Assembly (NCBI GenBank): GCA_037102815.1
Contig: BTPP01000001.1
Coordinates: 4,365,001-4,429,000 of the forward strand
DNA: 64,000 nt
Source of the DNA: Neurospora intermedia
Taxonomy: Eukaryota; Ascomycota; Sordariomycetes; Sordariales; Sordariaceae
Direction of reading: 5' to 3'
Below, in pieces: positions 35,001 to 48,169 of this stretch. Within the stretch, counting starts at the first letter, position 1. Each line of letters starts with the position of its first letter. Below the pieces are notes generated by a model. That model was not told the origin of the DNA. It was given only the letters and a program-made list of their open reading frames with translations, and searched no databases. Made by a program: the position numbers and the translations under genes.

Positions 35001-38000
35001 AGATCCTCGGATGGCCGCCGGCACCAGGAAGTGAAAAGTCATCGGGTGAGGACAAATGCCCGAGCGGCAACTTGCCAGATTGCCAAGGTTGCGCAGAAAC
35101 CGCTCGGGAGTATGCCAGGAGGGGATGGGAAACGAGACAAAAACCGAACAGAAGAACAACTAACAGATACACCCTCTTGCTCTGTGATCAAGTCATTGGT
35201 TCTCCAACTTCGCCTCATCATTCTCTCAATCGGGCGATTTGTCGTGCTTATTATGGAGTTTTGTGTTCAATGGCCCCGTCCAGGAATGCATTCAACATAA
35301 CGTCAGTTCTGCGCATTCAGGCACTAGATGATCCAGACGAGTGTTCCCCTCCGAGAATGGGGTCATGTTAGTGTGTTATGCATATGCTCCTCGTCAATGC
35401 TCGCCATTTGTTAGTAATGCGGGGGCGTGTTAACCTTAGAAGTTACAATCGCACTATCATAGTTCCTTCCCCATAGCAACCTTTTTCTGCTTTGCCTCTA
35501 ACATTCCGAGATTTGCTGTCTGTCATGTGTGTCACAACACCCTATTTCTTCCTCAGCCCCAAGTGGACTTGAACGGTATCATTGAATAGGTATCTAACAA
35601 AACTGAGGGCTTTTCTTGAAGCCATTCAATCAAGTGCATGATCCTTGGCTTTCGTGAATATCCCTCTGCTCGTTCTATGCAGGTCTCATGCTGGCCCACT
35701 TGCCATTGTCGACAGGTACTCACTACGGGGGTTTTCGTCGATCTCCATCCAGGCGAACAATTAGATGTCTACACACGCATCATGTCGCCGAGATCCCATG
35801 GAACCGACGAAAACCGGTCCGGCCCGGTCAGTGCCCAAAACGTCCCATCTCATTTGAACCGGTGGTCCGGGCTTTTGAGGTAAAAACAAGATATGTATTC
35901 ACAACGAATTATGAACAGGCAGACATTATTAAGATCAGACGGCGCCGGACAGGTCAAATATTCAGTGCATACATGTGTATGACTGCCCTGCTGATGCTTG
36001 ATTGCGTGCTTGTGATAACGTCCCAGGACGCGAAAGAGGTTTGCAGGACATTGCAGAATCAGACCGGATTCCAACATGCAACAGATGAGGTCTGCCAGCC
36101 TGCTTCGTTTGGTCTCCTGCCGCGTCCGCCTGGGATATGCGCTCACTTGGGTCAGGACACCTTACCAAGCAGACCAACTTGGCATTCGATGGTCTCGGAG
36201 AATTTACGGTCGGAGCTTCGGAACCCGTCTTGTGGGTTTACTTTGTGGCCTTGAGAATGAACTGGATGAGCCCTACAGCATCAAAGTATTAAGTTGTCGG
36301 TGCCACGGACCTCTCGAAAACACCACCCTTTCCCGGTGATCGCCAAAAGAACGCTCCTTTGATCAGTCCTGTACAATGTAAAAGACCCTCGTGGGTATGT
36401 ACCCTACACGTGGAAAAGCGATTTAGTGCAATGTCTGTAAATTGTTGTCGCTGTAAAGACTGGAGCGAGGCATAATGTCTCTGTTTAGTCTACTTGCGTC
36501 CTCAAAGCGTTGAGCGAATGTAGGGAACTAACAAGCACTTCTTCAAGGCATGCTAAGCAGCCAAGGGGGCATTACACTGTTCTGCTTCACTTCACTTCTA
36601 GCATTGCCATTGCCTTTGGGTATGTTCCTCTTTGGCGTCCCGCTGTACCTGTGTTAGTTTGCGTTGCCACACACGCTCACAGAAAGCCATTCGGCAAAGA
36701 CAACACCCATTCTAGATGAATCGTCAAACCCGTGCCGTGTTGGCTGGCCGGCTGCAGCCGGAGAAGAATCTCATCGGTTACCCCGCCTAGCCGGCAGCAA
36801 GCCCCACCATCTCCGATCGGCGACCCCACTCGGCAGCCCCGTGTAGCCGATGCCGCAACCTTCCCGTCATCACCGGTCCCGATCAACAATGACTTCCGGT
36901 TTTTCGCAGCACCACGCCTAGCGCTTTGAAACCTCTACTTTTCTACTCTCGTCGGGAACGGTGTCATCAGACCAATGGTCTCAAATTGTCCTCCACTCCG
37001 TCACATACCTGATCACGCCCGGCTCCGATACGGGGCTAGTAGCTGGTACTTAGGTACTCAAGTCTGGGAGTTTTCAGACGCTCTACATTGCCGGTGCGGT
37101 ATGTTTTCCGCAACATCAGTCTACTTGTTTCCCTAATACTTGACACCGTAATTTCGAGTCGGAGGGTAGGCGATTGCAATCAGTGTGTTGTGAAGCCTTG
37201 GATCTCTGCTTTGGGCACACAATCACGGAACTGGATCTCAACGCAGGGCTCAGGAGTAGTATTAGCTGTTTGGAAAGGTCCGTCTCCATGATAGGTGTGC
37301 GGGGGAGCCTCCTTCGCGTGGCTGTTTGGAATTCGTGCACCTTGGAAAGTGTTCCCCGGGGTTCTGAGGTTGCACTGGTACCGACGTGTCCCGCAATAGA
37401 TTCGTGGTCCACGGAGACTGGCTAGTTTCTCGGTCACTTCGTTGGTCTTGTCAAAGTCGATTCTTGCAAAGCAGGGCAAATACTAGGTGAGTACCGTCCA
37501 GCTTAGAAACAACCTTCCCTCGCTCCAGGCCAACAGTTATTCGCCTGATACTAAAGACAAACTTAGCTGGCGCATCGGATCTGGTATCACGATACGGCCC
37601 GGAAGCGGTAATGTTGGAAAATCAGTGTTCTTAACTCCACGGGAACAGGCTCGAATCAAGAGCCAGCATGGGGAAGCTCGCTGGGATGTTTGAGTTGGTT
37701 GGGCTATTGTTTATGCGTGGCACTCTTGACGCTCGTTGCTGGATGCATAGGCAACTTGCGAATTTTCTGTTTGAAAATACAAGACCGTAGATTGCTTCGC
37801 CAACCGGCACGATGAAATCGCCAATGTTGGTATTGATCATGATCATTCTTCCAAAGCGAAATTGCGTATCCACGTACCCGAAAATGGCCCACCTCTACCT
37901 ATGGTACACCGAAGCAGGAAGTTATCATGGTGAGACAACCTTTTGTTCTTGGGTGTTCCCCGGTGCCATTACGTACCCTTGAAAGTTTCCGAAATCATTT

Positions 38001-41000
38001 TCTCCTCTTCACTCAGGCAGGGACTCGAGTCTCAGGCTTAATGTCAGCAGCAACCCTTTCCGTCCTTGTACGTCTGCGAATGTTACGATAGAAACAAGCA
38101 CTTGATCTTGTTTCTCCATACGTACCTCTATCGTTGGCGCAAGATGCACATGCAGGGTCAGGTAATCTCTTCAACGTGCTTCAGTCTCGATATGCCTCTG
38201 CCGACATGGATGGATGCAGGCCCATCGTCAGTGACATTGTCGTTGACAGTGAACAGTACCTGCCCTGTCTAAACACTTGATAAGCACCTGCCAAGCTTAT
38301 TATGGTTGGGTACTTACCAAAGGATAGGTGCTTCCCGGTAGGTGATCATCAACTTGGGCCACATAACGTACTCTCTTGTACGAATATTGCAGAAAGAATC
38401 ATCCATGTCTGACTGTCCGGTGAACTTTTTGAGATCCACGACACACCTATTCCGACCCGGTTCTGGATTCGGGAATCGGAAAACAACATGTTCGGTGGTA
38501 GTAACGTACCGAGATCCTGCATCATGGGTTGCCTTTGCTGCATTTCACAGTTGTGGTAACGGGAAGTTGAGAAGCAGACAAGGGCAACCACGCAGGTCCC
38601 TCTCTATCACCGGTGAGTTTTCCCAACATCAAACTACCGGAGTATCGAGTATCGGCAGAGATAAATGGGTTAAACCTCTCCCGACGGTGATATCGAACCC
38701 ACGCACAACATGATGATACTACCCTAGTATGAATATACATAGATATTGAAGGGGAAATGAAAAGAGAAAAAAAAAAGTCTTAAACCCGTTATTCGCCGGC
38801 AACGAACGCTACATACTAGTAGAAGACCGTTGGCGTGGAAAGGAAGGAACTGGGACACGCTTGCATGGAGCGAATGCAGAGCGGTTAGTTGCATTGATCA
38901 ATTGCTACCAATCATAATTCTTCTTGGGCTTGTTTCAGGATTTTTATCTACCTGTACCTCACTCCGCCGTTGACGTGGGTAGGCCTGTCCCGGCGAGGGT
39001 TGGGCAGCACAGCGCATCAGCCTTACACAGTACACAGAGTCAGCGAAGATGGAGCGGAGATGGTTTCGCCTTGTACACAGTGTATCTCTTGGTTCCACCT
39101 GGGAACTCTACCTTGGTGCTCCATGAGACTCGCAGCACCCACATAGTCCCCTCAAGGTGCTCGCCGAGTTCATCCGCAGAGGGTCCGGGATCTTGAACGG
39201 AAATAGAAAGCTTCGGTAGGTCCCATTGATCGAAGCCGATCCCAAGCTTCACGTTCCAGGAGGCCCGCCCGTGGGCTCTCTCCCTGCGTCCCGGTAGGGC
39301 TCAGGCCCCGACGCCTTCGTAGCAGCATCACGGGCTCGACGAGGTAGATACATTTACGGAAACTGAACCTTCTGGGGCCCTTCAACATTCTGACAGCTGC
39401 ACAGAGGTATCGTCGTTGAGATGCCGCCAGGCAGACAGTCAGGGAACAACCAAAACCTTGGCTCAGCTTTGGAAGAATGGAAAGGCATTGAAACTAGAAG
39501 TGCTAGGTTGGTTAGTCCGATCCGATAGAGCTTTTAGCGATATTCGATAATAGGTCTATCCGCTGATCACACATAGCATGTCCTCTCCGACCCATATCTA
39601 TTGAGCCGTTGCATGCAAGATATGACAGATATCGATACCGAATCTCAAGGACATTCTCTCCGCTGTACAGCGCAGTACGAACTCCAATCCTCAGTCGTCG
39701 TAGCTCGTCCCTCCTCCGAGATGTGTTGATTATTCTCTTGAGTCTGGCTAGATACTTGGTAGGTGCCAGTAGAAATGGCTTGTGCAGGTTTGCAAAGCCT
39801 TTTGTTGTTAGTCTCTGGAATTGCCGACTGATTGCCTTCAAAACACCGACTCCCGACCGGAGAAGGATGTTGTTAGAGGTCGGCCAGTCCAGGCCGGGGT
39901 CTCAATGGTAAGACATGGTGTCAGCGAATGCAGCTTGACCTGCCGTTCGGGTTTGGCTTTATCTTCCCGCGCCAGCTTCTGGCCGGGTGTGGTTACGAAA
40001 TGGAAAGCCACCATGCAATCAATCCAATCATGGCCCACCACGTCTTTCAAGCCCACAACTACACCACCACGCGCCCTGTCGAGGTGGCCGGCTGTCTCCC
40101 ATTCGATATTGGCGAGGGGGACGAGCTGACCTCGAGATCAGCATGCTCCCTCTCATCGTATCAGAGCGCGATCCAATGAATTGTGCGCTGGCAACGGCGA
40201 TGGGGGGATAGCGCGACGAGTTGTGGTTGCTGGGCTGGAACCTGGGGGCCTGGCCCGGTCTCGCCGGTCTATCTTTGTAGCAATTCTTGCCATCTCATTC
40301 TTGCGGTGTGGACAGCCTGTCATGGTTGTTGGTGGTGTTTTGGTTACTGTCGTTGCCCTGCCCAAATGCTTGTCGTTGTCGTCGAGGAGGTGTCTGCTTC
40401 TTGAAGCATGTCGTCGCGACTAAAATCCTTAAACCCTTGGGTTGGGACAAGAGAGACTGCACGAACTTCTGCCCGGCGTTATGCAAATCATAAGGCACCG
40501 CGACGTGCTTACACCCCTTCCATCCCATCCTATTCGCCAGGGACAAGCTGCATGCGCGGACCGTTTTCCGCCTTACATGGGCCGGGAATGCAGCAAGCAA
40601 CTGTAACGGTGGAGAGGGGGAGAACACAGGTGCGAAGCCGCGAGACACACAAGTTCACACGATGGGTACCTTCCTGCGTCGAAAGCTCGACAGGGCTACC
40701 TAGGGCCAGCCCAAAATATGCCGGAGGTGAGTGATTGACAAGTCATCATCGCTATACCAGAGGATTTTAGCGTAGTTCTCACGCACAGTGAAGATTTGAA
40801 GTTTTTTTTTTGATTTTGGCATCATCCCAAGAAAGATGAGGTGAATGTACCACCACCCGCTCCTGCAAGTCAATGATGTGCCTGAACACTTGCAAGAAGC
40901 TAATTCGCACGACACGTTGACGAGATAACAAGTGGATAATTCAGGAACACTTCTTTGGTCATTCATTGCCAGAGTTCACCAAGGAAGAATTCCGGTTCTG

Positions 41001-44000
41001 TTCACGTCCCAGCTCTATGGTGAGATGTTTGATATCGCCATCGGTTCATATCTAGACCCGTTGGCAAGATAGGTAGCGTTTAGTTAACCAGATATATATG
41101 GATTTGGGTACAAACGGAACAGATAGATACAACTGTACTGCGCGGTAGAGGTAGCCACGCCATCGACAGAAAACACCAGCTGGCAGGCACCTATACCGAT
41201 GCCCGTGGAGGACCAAAAAACTTTCTGAGGCATCTGTCACAAGAAGCGCGCTTACAGTAAAGCCATCATTAAGTTGTACTACCTACTCCGTACATATGCT
41301 CGAGTCAGGTCATACATAATGTACTTCCAAGGCGCTTCTGCACAGAAGACTTCGAGATCCGTAGGATTGTATTTACCTGTCATGCTTATACTCATCAGCC
41401 CTGGTCTGTCCGGTATGTCGCTCGGTAGGGGTACCTATTTACACGGCTTTTCAACATTGGGGAAGACACTAAACGAGATGCCGTACCATCCATCAGTTAT
41501 CTAGGTGATTCTGGTGACTTTAGTTGTTCTGGGCCAGAATAAGAGGTTTGTGTGCGTGTGTTTGAATCCCTTTTGTGAACTCGTGCCGACTTTGAAATCT
41601 GGCGATTTTAGCCAATCAGATCGATTGGATAGACCTGTCTGGCCCTGCTATCCTCTGTCAATGGATGTGGGATGGGTTCTGTGCCAACAGAGAAATCAGC
41701 ATTAGGTAAAGCCACGACATTTTCATGATACACTACACTACAACGAGGCATCATATGCGATCAACCACCTCAGCCGGGTACATCGACCGAGCTCGTTCGC
41801 TGCACTGTGAGCTTCCAGAATGAGGTTAGTAGTTTAATCTTCTCTTCACCGCTAGTTCAACCAAGGCTGCAGCTCAGTCAAAGTACAGACCCCCCTCCCC
41901 GGTCGGCTCCCTTAGTTTCCCACCCTCTACTTACAAATACCACACAGTACGGTAATCCGAGCGTAAGATTTGTCCTAGAGACGGGAGTTCAGTACCTTAC
42001 TTTCCATGCCCACCTGCCCTGCCCTGTTCGTGATTGCTGTTTTTATTCGACCTCTCACCATCAACTACACTAGTGTAGAAGTCACGATCCAGCCCGCAGT
42101 GGTCGTTACCCCAATGCGAGATCAGGATGTGGGCTTGATAACCGCCAGATGGGACGAAAGGGAAGTGGGGCCCAGCCTCAGCTTTGAAGGGAAGGGAACA
42201 GGACGGGAAGTGGAGGAAGGAACATCGATGCAAAAACTGAAATGTGGAAATCACTAACAACGCGCATTGGATTGTGCCTCCATTTGGTGCTTGTCTTGTT
42301 TCGTTCAACTTATTTCTTCTGCCATCCCATTTTCCCCATCTGCCGGCGACAACTTCAACTGCTTTGGACTATGGTCGTACTGCCCTGTTCAGCATGACTG
42401 ATACCGATTGCTGTGCCGCTGCATTCATTTCCATTGTAACACTTCCATTTTGATGGCGCGCCCACTGTGGTGCATGTATTGACCTGACGATGAGTGTGCC
42501 TTGTGAGGTTGATACTTCAGTTCCACGCTTGAGGGAGGCTACTCATCATTAGAAGTCTTCCTCCTACATACCCACCGTGGTCTCGACCCCATTGCCAATT
42601 GTAGCCATGGCAAGTTTCTTACAGACGAACGGATGAAGCTATCCATCGCCCTCCCACGTACTACATACGGAGCTATGCGCTAATAATAGCCAGACTGTCA
42701 GGTCCAGCCAGCTCTGTCTGTTAACATCAAATCCAAATGTTGTCGGTTATCCGCCACGAGAAGAAGTGTAGCATTTTGAACCCCTCGGATGCACGCACGG
42801 TACAATGGTGGCCGTCGGTGGTTGGGATTGACTTGGATCTTTGTGGAGCACGGTGGACGGTTGGCTTGATCACGCAAGAATCAACAACAAATTTTTTATT
42901 TTTTTTCTTTGGACTTTTTTATTTATCTATTTTTTTGATCCTTTTCTCGCCCTTTCAGTCGTCCAGCCTCTTTTTCCCTCGCGCCAAGAGGTAACCCCCT
43001 CATTCTCGAATGGGGCCATCCCCACCAAGGCAGTGTCGTGGCCATGCGTGAGAGGGTTCTCTTCCACACACCTGCGTATGCCAGCGCGGGCGGCGGCGGG
43101 ATACTGCGTCAGTAGCTTCTCCAGTCCCCATCATGTATGGAAGATCTATCTGTCTCTCCCGATGCGCTGTCCTACATTAGCCTACATACATGTTGCAGCG
43201 AAGCATGTACACACCCCCCTCACCTGGTATCCCATGGTGTTGATTTTGCTTGCCACTCCCTGTCAGTCAGTCGAGACCGTCAATCACCCAGTCAACAAGC
43301 CAGTTAGTCTCTCGCAAGCCTCACTCCTTCGGTCCCGCCAGAAGGTCGAGAAGCCGTACCTACATTCAGGACCGGTAGCCGGAGGGAATGCCCTGGGCCA
43401 GTTGTCAGTTGCAGGGGAAACGTGGAGGAACGAGACGAGTTGAGTTCAGGAAGCACTCGCCAACAAGCATCTATTCCGGGAAGAAATCTATCACAATTTT
43501 CTGGCTGCTCCACGGTAAGCAGACGAGCTCAACAGGTCGTATCTACCAGGAGAGCTAACTGGGTCCCGGTGTGAGCTGGCGCCCCCGAGCCCATATCGAA
43601 TCACGTCCCAATACAGCCATTCAACGAGACAATAGAAAGGATGGACATGTGTTCCACGAACCGGACGTATGAAGCTAAGTCGACAGAGAGAGGGAAAGAA
43701 AGCAAGTGAAAATAGGTGGTGGTAGTGTAGAAACAGAAAGCCACTCGACCAAGCAGAACCCCGTGGCAGGCGGATCACCTTCCATGCACGGCGTCCATCT
43801 GCTTCTGCTTTGGCTGGATGCGGGTATGATCGAACTGCATGGTCAGTCAAGGCCAGAAGTCTCAGGGCAACCCCATTCAGTTGCTTCCACGCGGTTGTTC
43901 CCTCGCCCCCGGCTACCGGTTTCTCTGCTGCGTGCTCTTGCGCACCCTCACCTTGCATGCCCGACCTGCAGCAATCTACGAGATCGTTGCCATCTTCCGC

Positions 44001-44107
44001 GATTACACGACAAAGGATCCGCTTCTCGTCTACGCGGTCATAGCACGACATGGGGCTTCGAGATTACACTAAGCTGTATAGTCAAGACCGTGAAGCTAGG
44101 GCAACTA
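32083..44107. other. 12-kb gene-poor region upstream of asm-1
   Basis: Base composition is normal and there is no RIP signature, but no protein gene can be supported. Open frames up to about 200 codons occur on both strands; they lack domains, have atypical composition (runs of F/I from T tracts, or Cys/Trp-rich) and overlap each other in opposite frames. The part nearest 32.1 kb should be asm-1 leader and promoter. GTAGGTAGGTAG-type motifs lie near 33327. The rest could hold distal regulatory DNA or non-coding transcripts. The CTAG target of the large transposon lies at its far end. Confidence 0.5.
33631..33658. repeat. Poly-C tract
   Basis: Twenty-one C, one T and six C in a row, followed by further C/T-rich sequence, upstream of asm-1. 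A length-variable homopolymer; a reading frame across it cannot be trusted. Confidence 0.85.
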
Positions 44108-44199
44108 CTTGGGGGGTTCTGGGCGCCAAGGCTTTTAACCCCCCTACTCGTTAAGTAGGGGGTTGGGGAATTGTGGGACAGCTTTTTAATCTGGGACAA
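44108..44199 (+). repeat. Left terminal inverted repeat of element C (92 bp)
   Basis: Starts CTTGGGGGGTTCTGGGCG and ends AATCTGGGACAA. It matches the right end in reverse complement at all 92 positions. It contains an inner palindrome, ACCCCCCTAC...GTAGGGGGT, able to form a hairpin with a 7-nt loop. CpA and TpG sites within it are unmutated, unlike the interior. Confidence 0.95.
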
Positions 44200-44339
44200 C
44201 CCACATAGAATTTTACTAGCAATCTGTCCCACCCCTATACTAAACCACCATATTATATATTAATATACCGTTGTTAGAAGCTATTAGAAATCGTGTATAT
44301 TGCTCAATTAGGTAGTAAGTAAATAAACTAGTCGGTTGT

Positions 44340-45312
44340 AGTTATTTTTTATTACTTTCTGGCACTGGCGCTGGTGCTGGCGCTAGTCTGGGTGTGGGCG
44401 GCACCTCCTTCACTATTGCCTCCTGCCTTATTGGCGCAGTTTTAATACGTGCGGCTTGCTTTCTTACCTGTATTTGAGGTTTTATAGTACTCTTAACGTA
44501 CTTTATAACCCCCTAGTATAATATTGATTCAATAGATTATAGTCTTAATAAATTTGAGAGGGCTAGTGTTAAAATTGATGGCCCAATTCGTGTAGGCGGT
44601 TTGGGGGTAGAGGGTGGTAGTAGTAGTATAAAGAGATAGCGGTTAATTGGCGGGTATAATAGTAAATTATCCTCCTCCTCCTCTTTATTCCCCTTATTAT
44701 TATTATATAGTTCGTTTATAATACTATTATCCTTATTATTAAGAAGCGTACTCTCGTCTTCGAATATAGTATTGACCGTTTATATATTAAGATAACGAAC
44801 AACGTTGGTAGTAGATTTAGGGATAGGCTTATTTATAGAATTAATAATTTATATTTTAATATACGCAGTTATTTGAGAGCTAGTTTTAATAATAGGTTAA
44901 GGTAGGCGGGGAGGCGAGGAAGGGGGTTTTAGTAGTTAAATAATAGAGGGATTATTACCTAAATTAATTTTAACCGAATTATTAAAGCTTAGATTAATAC
45001 TAATTAAATAGTTTAATACTAGTATATAGGTTCTATCCCCCTATATTTTCTTATAGTAATTGGGTACGGGTACGCTATATATATTAACCTTATATAGCGT
45101 ATCCCTCTCTAGTTGGGTATTAAGAATATTACCCTCATTAATTAGTATATAACCCTCCTCTTCTCGCTTCTTCTTATAATTATCCTAATATATATTCCAA
45201 TAAACCTTCCTCTTACTATTTAATAACTTTCTCCACTACTCTTTAACCTTATTTATAATCTTATTATTTATAGCTCTAATAATTCGTAATTATTTCTTCT
45301 AATTACCTATAA
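44340..45312 (-). pseudogene. Element C transposase relic, C-terminal remainder
   Basis: This is the part of element C left of the element A insertion; on the minus strand it continues the transposase. Most is RIP-damaged, but 44,360-44,460 keeps GC-rich codons that read APIRQEAIVKEVPPTP and a PAPAPVPE tail, plausibly the original C-terminus. The TATAA sequence at 45308-45312 is the target duplicated by element A. Confidence 0.5.
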
Positions 45313-45568
45313 TGTCACAGGGCTAGCCTGTGTGCCTTGTGCCTAGTACCAGCGTACAGTAGCTTCTAAGACTGCTGTACGCTGTTATCACTGCCGGCGA
45401 ATTGCCGGCAGCTGATTGGTCAGAACGCTGCCTGCCGCGGGTCGGTTAGACCCGCCGGCGGTCGCCTTTATAAGGCCAGCCTTCCGGGCACTTAGCTACA
45501 CTTCTCTTCCTTTCTCCTTCGTACAATTACACATAATCACATCTACCATCTACCCTTTACCTATAATA
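45313..45568 (+). repeat. Left LTR of element A (256 bp)
   Basis: Starts TGTCACAGGG and ends ACCTATAATA, the RIP-altered form of the right LTR end GCCCGTGATA. A TATA-like TTTATAAGG at 45468-45476 is the probable retroelement promoter. All differences from the right LTR are transitions, with no indels. This copy is clean over its outer 5' part and mutated near its inner 3' end. Confidence 0.95.
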
Positions 45569-45869
45569 GTTAATTACACCTTTTAACTATTGTATTTATA
45601 GTATAAAACCTTTCTTTTATTGCGTAACTAATCTTCAGCATTATTGCGTACGTATAGGAATCGCCTCGTTAACGAATTGCCGAATCTAATACCCTAAAAC
45701 CCCAACCGATAATTATAATTATAATAATTGTAACTTTAGTCCCGCTCCTTTTATTTAGTAAATAAGGGTAGGCACTCTTTATCTAAGGGATAAGAGACTA
45801 CTTCGTACGATTATCTTTCTTATATTTAATAATAAGAATAACGACCGTACGTCCTTTTTACCCGTTAGT

Positions 45870-47300
45870 AGTACCGACGATCTTATTAATTTTAATATCC
45901 CTTTTAGAAGTATATTATTTAATTTAAATAATATTTACAAGGTATTTAATAAAATTATTAGTACTACTAATATTGCTATTTATTAGGCAATATTCGTTGA
46001 ACTCCTTCCGTTGGTAGCGGTTAACGACTTTTTTATTAGTATTAATAACGACGAAGAAAAGAAGGCTATTCCCCGCGTTTATTTCGATATAATTAATAAT
46101 ATTATTTAAAACCCTGCTTTCTATTTAATTATCGCTCCGTTCGGTCGCCTTTATTATAACGACCTCGTTTAATATAAGGATATCGCTATTAATTTTGAAT
46201 ATAGCGAGGATAAATTAAAAATTGCCTGTACGGTAGTTATTAAAGTTTAAAATAATTTCAATTAGAAGAACTTTAATTATTTTAATTTAATAACCGAATT
46301 TAATACCCTCTAAAAGAAATTCGATAATTTTACTATAGATTACGCTACGTTTAAATCCTATAGTACTAATATTAGGACTTTATATAATAATTTTATTAAA
46401 ATATCCGGTATTAGTATTAATATTAGTAAGATATTGTCTTTAAGGTAAATTATAGAAAATTTACCGATTTTTACCGGTAAAGAGAATATTAGCGCCGCTT
46501 ATAGGTATAAAATTTTTAAAGTATAGTATTTCTATATTTAATCTTAATAGAAGTATAACCCTTTTTTTTATATTAACGAGGATATTAAAATTATTTGTAC
46601 CGTTATACTATTAGGTCCCAAGATTTTATTAAATATTTAGAATAATTTAAATATTATTTAAAGTAGAAGAAATACGGATTCCTAACGTTAGAAGATAGGC
46701 GCCGAATTTATAGAGTATTTAATTACCCGTTTTTAAAATATTAATTTAAAAATAAATATTAGTTATCGCTTTAAGGAGTTCTTTATAAAGAATATATTTT
46801 TTACGGAATTTAAATTAAAATTTACTAATTTAATAAACCTCTATAGCTTTAATAATTCTATAAAGGTCTATTATTTACGTAATAAAATTAATAAACGCCT
46901 CCGTAATACTTTCGTATATTATAACCTTTTTAAAATTAATAATTTTAAAAAATAATTTATAGTCTGCCGTATAATCGCCGGTAATTTAAAGGATACCGAC
47001 TATTATTATAAAATAAATGTTTATATTTTTAGTAATAGTGCTTCTACCGGTGGAAACTCTAGTAGTATTAATACTAATATAGGCGGCGCTAATTCCTATA
47101 GCGCCAACGATATTCCTATTAATTAGAATAGTAATAAAATAGACTTCGATACTATCGATTTCGCTATTTTTATTTATAAAAATATTTTTAATTAGTATAT
47201 TTATAAAGGTAAATACCGCTATTATAATAATAACGGTTATATTACCTGTAATTACTTCGCTTCGGTTAATTATAATTTCTAAAGTCTTTAGTATAATAAG
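45870..47300 (+). pseudogene. Element A gag relic with ruined CCHC knuckle
   Basis: An AT-rich relic on the plus strand with many TAA/TAG codons. The nucleocapsid zinc knuckle lies at 47214-47255. Its four ligand positions (Cys, Cys, His, Cys) now all read TAT or TAC (Tyr); the spacing 2-4-4 and the GY-I-T context are kept. TGT/TGC to TAT/TAC and CAT to TAT are single RIP-type transitions. Confidence 0.6.
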
Positions 47301-47672
47301 GGTAAAAAGAATAAAGGTAAAGGAAGAGGTAAGGGTTATTATAATAGGGAGGAAGTTTATATTGCCGAAACCGTGCTCGCTATTACCGCCGCCGCTATTC
47401 TAATTATAACCGCCGCCGCCGCCGCCGTTATAGTCGGTAATAAATATTATAATAAGTCGGAAAATATTTAACCTCTATACTTAATTGCGTATAAAAGTCC
47501 TTTCTATCGTTATTATAGAAATAAATTTCAAACTTTTTAAAGTTAGAGGATTTAGAAGAGGTTAGGATATAATCGTTAAATAATTCTACTTCCCTAAATT
47601 TAATACTCTTATCCTCTTATATTATAATTAAATTGTATAAAGCTTATTATATTACCCTTATTAATTCTAGCT

Positions 47673-47915
47673 TGTCACAAGCATTACTGCCATGTTCCTA
47701 TATATAGATAGGTACTATACTACAGTAGTACAGCCAGCTTACAGCTGTCTGAGTACAATACAGCGGTCACGTACACTCACGTGCACACGTGCTGTAGTCC
47801 GTATACTAGATCCACAGCGTGCCCTACATAGTTCTCGTGCACGCACAAGATTCTCTTCCTATTCCTCGCACAATAATCAAAGTCTTACCTTAGTACTTAC
47901 TCGCGCCCCGTAATA
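47673..47915 (+). repeat. Left LTR of element B (243 bp)
   Basis: Starts TGTCACAAGC and ends CCCCGTAATA. A TATATATAG lies near its start. Differences from the right LTR are all transitions, with no indels; the inner 3' half of this copy carries most of its changes. Confidence 0.95.
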
Positions 47916-48169
47916 CTTTATTATACCTAACCTTCGCGTTAAAGCGCAACAAGTAATTTCGGTCGAACCAAACTTAGCAGAGGCTAACGCAGTAAAATAG
48001 TTCTCGCGAAATTCACTCTTTAACGAATCGTACAATCGTCAACAACGAACCAAAAACTCCAACAACATCAAAATCGACTCCAGAAAAGCAAACAAGCACT
48101 CAAGAACAACGAGGGCGCAATTATTATATTACAATACAATAAGGAACATCTCTTTCTTTCTCCAATCAT

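Noticed and set aside
35688-36254. 188-codon plus-strand frame
   Set aside because: No domain, mixed composition, overlapped by frames of similar size on both strands.
38640-38730. tRNA-like B box (GGTTCGATATC) on the minus strand
   Set aside because: The T-stem does not pair, no matching acceptor 5' strand or A box is present at the right distance, and no cloverleaf can be drawn.
42841-43443. 200-codon plus-strand frame
   Set aside because: Its hydrophobic N-terminal part is encoded by T-runs and the rest lacks any pattern; there are no splice or family signals.
43491-44051. 186-codon minus-strand frame next to the transposon
   Set aside because: It starts with ATG, but has no domain and overlaps opposing frames of similar length; composition changes abruptly halfway along.
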